From contig JAQVJB010000072.1 in NCBI GenBank assembly GCA_028695395.1, positions 1 through 9,934 on the forward strand: a stretch of DNA of 9,934 bases, given 5' to 3'. The notes beneath the pieces were generated by a model. It was not told the DNA's origin. It ran no database searches and saw only the letters and a list, made by a program, of their open reading frames with translations. Positions 1 to 5,379 of this stretch are shown piece by piece. The position numbers and the translations under genes are program-made. Position 1 is the first letter of the stretch, and the number at the start of each line of letters is the position of its first letter. Source of the DNA: Actinomycetota bacterium. Lineage in GTDB: Bacteria; Actinomycetota; Humimicrobiia; Humimicrobiales; Humimicrobiaceae.

Positions 1-20
1 CCTCCATATAAATAAAACAG

Positions 21-54
21 AAAGTTATTGTATTTTTTATAAATTAATAACTTT
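21..54 (-). terminator. possible weak terminator after metY
   Basis: A perfect 9-bp inverted repeat, AAAGTTATT at 21-29 and AATAACTTT at 46-54, with a 16-base loop, lies about 50 bases beyond the metY stop. Read on the minus strand the hairpin is followed by a T-rich stretch (CTGTTTTATTT). The stem has only one G:C pair, so it is far weaker than a typical intrinsic terminator. It may be a partial terminator, an mRNA 3'-end stabiliser, or chance in AT-rich DNA. The rest of positions 1-101 holds nothing else I can name except a GGAGG at the very edge. Confidence 0.3.
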
Positions 55-101
55 ATGTCTATTAAATATTTTATATAATTTATAAGCTTTCTTTCATTTT
101 T

Positions 102-1409
102 TTACTTCTGTGATTTTACAAGAGCCTGATCCAGATCGCTGAAAATATCCTCAATGTTTTCAAGTCCGACTGAAAGCCTGATAAAATCAGATGTCACTCC
201 GGTGGAAATTCTTTCTTCCTCACTGAGCTGCTGATGGGTAGTGCTTGCCGGATGAATTGCAAGCGTTTTTGCATCACCGATATTTGCAAGATGAGATACC
301 AGTCTGAGTGAATCTATAAATCTGGCTCCGGCAGCGGCACCGCCTTTTATGCCAAAACCGATTATAGCCCCCGCCCTTCCACCTAGATATTTGTCAACTT
401 TTACTTTCTGCGGATTGTCATCCAGCCCCGGATAATTTACCCAGCTTACATATTTATGTTCCTGAAGATAACCGGCAACAGCAAGTGCGTTTTTACAATG
501 TCTTTCCATCCTAATCGGAAGAGTCTCCAGTCCCTGGAGCATCAAAAATGAATTAAATGGTGATATGCAGGGTCCCAGATCTCTTAAAAGGACAAGTCTT
601 GCTTTTGCTATATATGCAATATTGCCCTGCTGCTTAAAAGCTTTTACAAATTCTAGTCCGTGATAACCAGGTTCAGGAGCTGTTATTAATGGAAAATCTC
701 CCTTTTCCCAGTCAAAATTTCCAGAATCAACTATGACTCCCCCAAGAGAAGTTCCATGCCCTCCAATGAATTTTGTTGCTGAGTAAACAGCAATGTCCAC
801 CCCGTGTTCAAATGGTTTGAATATATATGGCGAAACAGTATTATCAAGAATAAAAGGTATCCTGTTTTTTCTGGCAATTTCGGATATTTTTTCGAAATCC
901 GTTACATCAAGTTTGGGATTTCCCATTGATTCCGCATAAATTGCTTTTGTTTTTTTATTTATGGCTTTTTCAAAAGCCCCTATATCCTGTGAATTTACAA
1001 ATTTTACATTTATCCCCATTCTTGCAAAAGTATTATGGAACAGATTATACGTCCCCCCGTACAGATTGTCGGCAGATACTATCTCATCTCCTGCCTGGGC
1101 AATATTAAGTATGGCAATCGTTATTGCTGCCTGACCGCTTGCAACCGCAAGAGCCCCAACCCCTCCGTCTAAAAGAGCCATTCTTTTTTCAAAGACATCC
1201 GTGGTGGGGTTCATGAGCCTTGTGTAAATATTTCCTGGTTCAGTCAGGGCAAAAAGGTCTGCTGCATGTTTTGAATCCCTGAAGCTGTATGACGTTGTCT
1301 GGTAAATCGGCACTGCTCTTGCTCCGGTTGAAGAATCAGGTTCCTGCCCTCCGTGAAGAGCTATTGTTTCCTCATGAAATTTTTTTTCTTCTTTATTTTT
1401 ATCAGTCAT
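102..1409 (-). CDS. metY: O-acetylhomoserine aminocarboxypropyltransferase (sulfhydrylase)
   Basis: This is a cytosolic PLP enzyme of the Cys/Met metabolism family. It makes homocysteine from O-acetylhomoserine and sulfide, the direct-sulfhydrylation route to methionine. The 435 residues match the MetY subgroup, which is longer than MetB/MetC (about 380-400). Visible motifs are YTR (62-64) and SGQAA (91-95) for PLP phosphate contact, a D189-N190-T191 segment near the cofactor, and YSATKFIGGHG with the Schiff-base lysine K213. The C-terminal domain has the family SLRLVSHLANIGD and HPASTTHQQL motifs. The start is the ATG at 1407-1409, with AAGGA about 8 bases upstream. It is the last recognisable gene of the sulfur operon, 15 bases after larE, which suits sulfide assimilation beside sulfur transfer. 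O-succinylhomoserine or cysteine-lyase activity cannot be excluded, but the length and motifs favour MetY. Confidence 0.93.
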   Translation of the reverse strand: MTDKNKEEKKFHEETIALHGGQEPDSSTGARAVPIYQTTSYSFRDSKHAADLFALTEPGNIYTRLMNPTTDVFEKRMALLDGGVGALAVASGQAAITIAILNIAQAGDEIVSADNLYGGTYNLFHNTFARMGINVKFVNSQDIGAFEKAINKKTKAIYAESMGNPKLDVTDFEKISEIARKNRIPFILDNTVSPYIFKPFEHGVDIAVYSATKFIGGHGTSLGGVIVDSGNFDWEKGDFPLITAPEPGYHGLEFVKAFKQQGNIAYIAKARLVLLRDLGPCISPFNSFLMLQGLETLPIRMERHCKNALAVAGYLQEHKYVSWVNYPGLDDNPQKVKVDKYLGGRAGAIIGFGIKGGAAAGARFIDSLRLVSHLANIGDAKTLAIHPASTTHQQLSEEERISTGVTSDFIRLSVGLENIEDIFSDLDQALVKSQK

Positions 1410-1424
1410 TATTAAATCCTTTTT

Positions 1425-2237
1425 TTATTTGTTCATGCTTCCGCTTAAAAATCCTTCAAGATCAAGTGTTACGTATTTATAGCCTGAAGCATAAAATTTA
1501 ATTAATATATTTTGCCTTAATTCCTCTTTTATTATTCTTTTAAAATCATTTATGTCAGTTTCAATTCTTGCGATATCTCCATGATGCCTTACCCTGATAT
1601 TGCTCAGGCCATTCTCTCTTAGATAATTTTCAAGACATTCGATTCTTTCAAGTATTTTCCGCTCTATTTTAATACCGTAAGCAATCCTGGTTGCAAGACA
1701 GGAAAATGAACTTTTGTTTTCATCGATTAAATTGTATTTTTTTGAAAGCTCTATTATTTCCGGTTTTGTAAGGCTGGCATCTTCCAGAGGACTTATTACC
1801 CCCAGTTCCCTGACTGCCTTAAATCCAGGCCTGTAATCATTTTCATCATCAGCATTGGACCCTTCAAGCAAAACTTCTAATCCTTTTTTTTCTGCAATAT
1901 CTTTTAAATTCTGCATGATTATCTTTTTACAGAAATAGCATCTCTGTTTATCATTTTTTAGAAACTGTAAATTGGACTTCAGGTCAATATTTACTATTTC
2001 ATGACTGACATTTATTTTTTCTGCGATTTCAGATGCAGCTGACCTTTCGCTTTCCGGGAAAACCATTGACGCAGCAGTAAGTGCAACAACATTTCCCCCG
2101 AGCGCATCCCTGGCAGCAAACAAGAGAAGGGTGCTGTCTATGCCACCTGAAAATGCTACAGCTGCAGAGTTATATCTTTTTAGCTCTTCAATTAATCTAT
2201 TATATTTTTCCTGAAGATTATTGTTTTTTATTTTCAT
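1425..2237 (-). CDS. larE: LarE-family ATP-dependent sulfur transferase
   Basis: This protein is a PP-loop ATP pyrophosphatase of the LarE family. Characterised LarE adenylates pyridine-3,5-dicarboxylate mononucleotide and inserts sulfur into it to build the nickel-pincer nucleotide of lactate racemase and related enzymes. The PP-loop SGGIDS is at 30-35, and EGSNADDENDYRPG (about 125-138) and FSCLATRIAYG (about 178-188) are strong family signatures. C180, in the latter, lies where the sulfur-donor cysteine is expected. A second cysteine pair sits in RCYFCK (99-104). The 270 residues are normal length. I chose the ATG at 2235-2237; an in-frame TTG at 2243 would add two residues, and neither has a clear Shine-Dalgarno site. 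The gene starts 15 bases after the Rrf2 regulator. No larA, larB or larC is present here, so the substrate in this organism is inferred only. Confidence 0.88.
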   Translation of the reverse strand: MKIKNNNLQEKYNRLIEELKRYNSAAVAFSGGIDSTLLLFAARDALGGNVVALTAASMVFPESERSAASEIAEKINVSHEIVNIDLKSNLQFLKNDKQRCYFCKKIIMQNLKDIAEKKGLEVLLEGSNADDENDYRPGFKAVRELGVISPLEDASLTKPEIIELSKKYNLIDENKSSFSCLATRIAYGIKIERKILERIECLENYLRENGLSNIRVRHHGDIARIETDINDFKRIIKEELRQNILIKFYASGYKYVTLDLEGFLSGSMNK

Positions 2238-2252
2238 GCCCAAAATATTTTG

Positions 2253-2693
2253 TCATATTATATATTCAAGTAACCCCGCAGCTTTTTCCTTCTGCATCTT
2301 TAATAAATCTTCCAAAGTGATTGAATCCAGAAAGTCAGCAATTCTGCCCCCCAGAAGAGCCCATATGTCATGGCTTGGGCATGTGCTTGATTTATCACAG
2401 ATTTCTTTTCCCTTAATACATTCAATTACATCCAAGTCTCCCTCAAGAGGCTCGATTATTTCTTTCAGACTTATCTCGGAAGGAGGTTTTGAAAGACTAT
2501 ACCCTCCGTTTGCTCCCCTGCTTGATACAAGTAGTCCTGCTTTTCTTAAAGGTATGACAATCAGGCTTAAATATTTCTCTGAAATTTCTTCATGTCTGGC
2601 AATATCTTTAAGAAGCATATATCCTTTTTTAAAATTGCCGGCAAGACTTAACATAAGCCTCAGTCCGTATCTTGACCTTGTTGAAATCCTCAT
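2253..2693 (-). CDS. Rrf2-family transcriptional regulator, IscR-like
   Basis: This is a 146-residue winged-helix repressor/activator of the Rrf2 family. The N-terminal RISTRSRYGLRLM motif, the recognition region around EEISEKYLSLIVIPLRKAGL (35-54) and the wing SSRGANGGYSLSKP (57-70) are typical. After the dimerisation helix it has C92-x6-C99-x5-C105-x2-H108. This resembles the [2Fe-2S] ligand set of IscR (C-x5-C-x5-C-x2-H), unlike CymR-type members, which lack these cysteines. It is therefore likely an Fe-S-sensing regulator. Its ATG shares one base with the mnmA stop (TAATG), implying translational coupling, and an AAGGGGG lies 11 bases upstream inside mnmA. It is the third gene of the operon it probably controls, so autoregulation through the 5203-5238 repeat is plausible. 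The exact ligand and signal are not proven. Confidence 0.9.
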   Translation of the reverse strand: MRISTRSRYGLRLMLSLAGNFKKGYMLLKDIARHEEISEKYLSLIVIPLRKAGLLVSSRGANGGYSLSKPPSEISLKEIIEPLEGDLDVIECIKGKEICDKSSTCPSHDIWALLGGRIADFLDSITLEDLLKMQKEKAAGLLEYII

Positions 2694-3904
2694 TAAAGAT
2701 CTGTCCCCCTTATTATTGTTCCCCCTCCGAGAAGTATTCTGCTATCATGCATATCATAAAAAACCACAGACTGCCCCGGTGTTACCGATTCCTGGGGAAC
2801 AGAAAAATTTACATATATTTTTTTACCAGAATTTATAAAATCTTCAGCGTCATTTCTATCATCAACAAAATTTCCCGGTTCGATATCATTTCCATTGCCA
2901 TTAATTTCTTTGGTGTTAATATCATTTCCGGTTTTAAAACCATGCATAATGGCAATGCTGCATTCTACTTCTTTATGGTTATATCTTATTTTAGCCAGAG
3001 CTCTGTCAGGTATTTCATCTGTAAACCAGTTAAGATTGCCGGCAATAAGTCCTTTTTTTGCAAGATAACTTCTTTCACCAACTACAATCTCATTATTTTC
3101 AATATCAATTGACGTTACATAAAGAGGTTTTTCGTGGCTTATCCCGAATCCTTTTCTCTGTCCGATAGTATAAAAAGCAACACCTTTATGTCTGCCTATT
3201 ATTTTTCCGTTTATATCCAGTATATTCCCCTGCCTGCCAAAATCCCTTCCGAGTCTGTCTTTTATAAATTCATGATAATTCTTGTTTTTTATAAAGCAGA
3301 TTTCCTGGCTTTCTTTCTTCTCGTGCAGGTCCATGCCAATCTCTTCAGAGATTTTTTTGACTTCATCTTTTTTATATTCTGATAAAGGAAATTTTATAAA
3401 CGGCAGTTTTTCTTTTCTTATCCTGTAAAGAAAGTATGACTGGTCTTTTATGCTATCTGCTGCCTTGCCGATAAAATAATCTCCGCTTCGGACTATTATC
3501 GATGCATAATGGCCTGTTGCAAAATAGTCAAAACCCATAAGTACCGCCTTCTCAATAAGCAGCCCGAATTTAATTAATTTATTGCATTCTATGCAGGGAT
3601 TCGGTGTCTGACCGCTAATATAAGTATTAACGAAATCTTTTATGACATTTTCTTCAAGCTCTTTTGAGTAATCAAAAATATAGTGTTGTATGCCTAATTT
3701 TTCACAAACAGCTCTGGCATCTTTAATGCTATCATCAACATCAGATCTTGCGTCGTCAGTATGGCCGGAAGAATTACTTATACCCAGATTCATGGTTACA
3801 CCGGCTATGTCAAATCCCTCTTTTAAAAGCAGATATGCAGCAACTGAGCTGTCAACCCCGCCACTCATAGCTAAGAGTATTTTTTCTTTTTTTAACTTCT
3901 GCAT
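2693..3904 (-). CDS. mnmA: tRNA 2-thiouridine(34) synthase MnmA
   Basis: MnmA activates U34 of Lys, Glu and Gln tRNAs with ATP and replaces O2 with sulfur delivered from a cysteine desulfurase. The PP-loop SGGVDSS is at 14-20. The catalytic cysteine C104 is in NPCIECNK, followed by FATGHYA (128-134) and the KDQSYFLY tRNA-binding motif (153-160). The second catalytic cysteine C203 is in SQEICF, and GQRKG is at 248-252. The C-terminal barrel ends with TPGQSVVFYD and LGGGTI. At 403 residues it is about 40 longer than usual, because an Asn/Asp/Gly-rich insertion (about 322-362) splits the C-terminal domain. The N-terminal CCS motif seen in many MnmA proteins is absent around 45-58. The ATG lies inside the end of the desulfurase gene (13-bp overlap), with GGAAAA upstream as a weak ribosome site. 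All key catalytic residues are present, so it should be active. Confidence 0.95.
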   Translation of the reverse strand: MQKLKKEKILLAMSGGVDSSVAAYLLLKEGFDIAGVTMNLGISNSSGHTDDARSDVDDSIKDARAVCEKLGIQHYIFDYSKELEENVIKDFVNTYISGQTPNPCIECNKLIKFGLLIEKAVLMGFDYFATGHYASIIVRSGDYFIGKAADSIKDQSYFLYRIRKEKLPFIKFPLSEYKKDEVKKISEEIGMDLHEKKESQEICFIKNKNYHEFIKDRLGRDFGRQGNILDINGKIIGRHKGVAFYTIGQRKGFGISHEKPLYVTSIDIENNEIVVGERSYLAKKGLIAGNLNWFTDEIPDRALAKIRYNHKEVECSIAIMHGFKTGNDINTKEINGNGNDIEPGNFVDDRNDAEDFINSGKKIYVNFSVPQESVTPGQSVVFYDMHDSRILLGGGTIIRGTDL

Positions 3905-5052
3905 AAAGGCGACATTTTCCTTAATTTTGTTATTATTTTTTCAAGACTCTTTATAGTAAAATCAATATCTTCTTCTGTTGTGTATTTGCCTATTGAGAAC
4001 CTGAGCGAGCCGCGGGCAGTTTCAACATCAAGTCCTATTGCTTCAAGAACATGCGAAGGCGCAAAACTTGATGAAGAGCAGGCCGAACCTGAAGATGCTG
4101 CTATCCCCTCAAAATCAAGACTTAATAGTATTGCTTCTCCCTCAATAAAGGAAAATGAGAAATTTGCATTATTGGGAAGCCTTTTTGTCCTGTGACCATT
4201 GAGTTTTGTATTAGAAATATTATTTAAAACACTGTTTATGAGCTTGTCTCTTAAAAAGACCTGCCTTTTGCTTTCAGTATTAAGTTCTTTTACCGCTATC
4301 TCAAGAGCATGAGCCATCCCTGCAATGCCGGGGAGATTCTGGGTTGATGCCCTTAATCCGAATTCCTGGCTTCCACCATGAAGCTGGGGGTCAAGGACTA
4401 TATTATTCTTTTTGTATAAAAACCCTACTCCCTTGGGACCATAAAATTTATGGGCTGATGCACTTAAAAGATCTACATTTAGCAGTTCTACATCGGTATC
4501 AATATGCCCTGTGCTTTGCACTGCATCTGTATGAAATATTATTCCGTACTTCCGGGCAAGCTTTCCTATTTCTCCTATCGGCTGTATGCTGCCTATCTCA
4601 TTATTTGCATGCATTATGGAAATTAGGATTGTGTCTTTTTTTAATGCTTTTTTTATTTCATCAGGCTCTATAACTCCATTGCTATCTGTTCCTATATATG
4701 TGACATCAAACCCGGATGTTTCAAGATACTTGCAGGTCTCATGGACAGCATGATGTTCAATAGCAGATGTAATTATATGATTTCCTTTTTTTCTGTTGGC
4801 AAAAGCAGCTCCCTTAACTGCAAGATTGTCACTTTCTGTTCCGCCTGATGTAAAAATTATCTCATCAGGTCGTGCATTTATAATGGAAGCAATCTGTTTT
4901 CTTGATTCTTCAAGAGCATTTCCTGCTTCCCTGCCGAAAGAATGCAAGCTAGACGGATTGCCAAATAATTCAAAGGATATTTTATTGATTTTCTCAGAAA
5001 CTCCAGGGTCTATAGGCGTAGTAGCTGCATAATCTAGATAGATTCTTTTCAT
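3892..5052 (-). CDS. iscS: cysteine desulfurase, NifS/IscS class
   Basis: This class-V aminotransferase-fold PLP enzyme removes sulfur from L-cysteine as an enzyme-bound persulfide, giving alanine. The 386 residues show YLDYAATTP (5-13), FTSGGTESDN (67-76), SAIEHHAV with H101 stacking on PLP, TDAVQ (175-179) with the PLP aspartate, SASAHKFYGPKG with Schiff-base lysine K202, and the mobile loop SGSACSSSS with catalytic cysteine C325. The loop and overall length mark group I (NifS/IscS) rather than SufS. The ATG at 5050-5052 has GGAG only about 4 bases upstream. It is first in the operon behind a strong promoter and a leader of about 175 bases. No iscU/nifU scaffold follows. With mnmA immediately downstream, tRNA thiolation is a likely main client, although Fe-S assembly elsewhere is equally possible. 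NifS versus IscS naming is a matter of convention here. Confidence 0.93.
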   Translation of the reverse strand: MKRIYLDYAATTPIDPGVSEKINKISFELFGNPSSLHSFGREAGNALEESRKQIASIINARPDEIIFTSGGTESDNLAVKGAAFANRKKGNHIITSAIEHHAVHETCKYLETSGFDVTYIGTDSNGVIEPDEIKKALKKDTILISIMHANNEIGSIQPIGEIGKLARKYGIIFHTDAVQSTGHIDTDVELLNVDLLSASAHKFYGPKGVGFLYKKNNIVLDPQLHGGSQEFGLRASTQNLPGIAGMAHALEIAVKELNTESKRQVFLRDKLINSVLNNISNTKLNGHRTKRLPNNANFSFSFIEGEAILLSLDFEGIAASSGSACSSSSFAPSHVLEAIGLDVETARGSLRFSIGKYTTEEDIDFTIKSLEKIITKLRKMSPLCRS

Positions 5053-5101
5053 TTTACTCCAAAAAATATTCTTTATTAAAATTAATCTGTTTTACAAATC
5101 C

Positions 5102-5152
5102 TGAACTTTGCTTATCGCAGTCAAGTAATTTAGGCTGCGACAATGAGCTTTG
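5102..5152 (-). promoter_or_regulatory. hairpin with flanking direct repeats in iscS leader
   Basis: In the untranslated leader of the sulfur operon the minus-strand RNA can form a 9-bp stem, UUGUCGCAG with CUGCGAUAA (one G:U pair), with a 14-base loop. The arms lie at 5112-5120 and 5135-5143. The stem's GC-rich core stands out from the AT-rich surroundings. On each side lies a 9-base direct repeat with one mismatch, CAAAGCTCA (5144-5152) and CAAAGTTCA (5102-5110). No T-run follows, so it is not an intrinsic terminator. It does not show the T-box or SAM-I consensus that I know. It may be a regulatory RNA element, an RNase-protected leader or a protein site. Confidence 0.4.
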
Positions 5153-5202
5153 ATATATAGTAATAAAAAGAAATAAGTTAGTTTATGAAATTATAAATAT
5201 TC

Positions 5203-5238
5203 TAATTACTATTATTACTATTAATTTAGTAGTAATTA
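5203..5238. promoter_or_regulatory. nested inverted repeat, candidate Rrf2 operator
   Basis: Perfect 9-bp arms TAATTACTA (5203-5211) and TAGTAATTA (5230-5238) flank an inner pair, TACTA (5216-5220) and TAGTA (5227-5231). TTACTA also occurs twice as a direct repeat. The right arm overlaps the -10 box (5235-5240) of the iscS promoter, and the rest covers the expected transcription start. A protein bound here would block that promoter. The operon's own Rrf2 regulator is the natural candidate, as IscR controls its own operon in other bacteria. This is inference: the site is AT-rich and does not obviously match a published Rrf2 consensus. Confidence 0.4.
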
Positions 5239-5262
5239 TATGGAATTGGGAAATTTTGTCAA
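5235..5262 (-). promoter_or_regulatory. sigma-70-type promoter of the iscS-mnmA-rrf2-larE-metY operon
   Basis: On the minus strand a perfect TTGACA (5257-5262) and a perfect TATAAT (5235-5240) are separated by 16 bases. Transcription would begin near 5228, leaving a leader of about 175 bases before the iscS ATG. Both boxes match the housekeeping consensus completely, so strong basal activity limited by a repressor is expected. No second promoter is obvious within the tightly packed operon. Confidence 0.75.
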
Positions 5263-5283
5263 ATAAAATATATAACATATAAT
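5256..5283 (+). promoter_or_regulatory. sigma-70-type promoter of the MutS-like gene
   Basis: On the plus strand TTGTCA (5256-5261, one mismatch to TTGACA) and TATAAT (5278-5283) are 16 bases apart. Transcription would start near 5290, about 90 bases before the ATG at 5380. Its -35 box overlaps the -35 box of the opposing iscS promoter through the shared heptamer TTGTCAA, so polymerase could probably occupy only one of the two at a time. Confidence 0.6.
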
Positions 5284-5289
5284 CTATTT

Positions 5290-5344
5290 AAGCTTGAGAT
5301 TTTTTATTTTTCAGATAACCTTAATTATAAATAAATTCAAGCTT
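5290..5344 (+). repeat. inverted repeat in the leader of the MutS-like gene
   Basis: AAGCTTGA at 5290-5297 and its exact complement TCAAGCTT at 5337-5344 enclose 39 bases. The first arm begins at the predicted transcription start and the second ends about 20 bases before the Shine-Dalgarno site. In RNA this would be an 8-bp stem closing a large AT-rich loop. Each arm also contains the six-base palindrome AAGCTT. The function is unknown and chance remains possible. Confidence 0.3.
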
Positions 5345-5379
5345 GTTAACATTTTCAATCAAACAAAGGGGTTTCTTAT

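Noticed and set aside
2238..2243. TTG start for larE two codons upstream
   Set aside because: Neither start has a Shine-Dalgarno site, the extension adds only two residues, and ATG is the commoner start.
2221..2838. Open frame of 205 codons on the plus strand
   Set aside because: It lies antisense to the Rrf2 gene and the end of mnmA, both of which show full family motifs; the translated frame is Phe/Ser/Leu-rich with no domain, as expected of a shadow frame.
5053..5228. T-box or SAM riboswitch in the leader of the sulfur operon
   Set aside because: I looked for the T-box antiterminator motif and for the SAM-I core and found neither; there is no terminator hairpin with a T-run.
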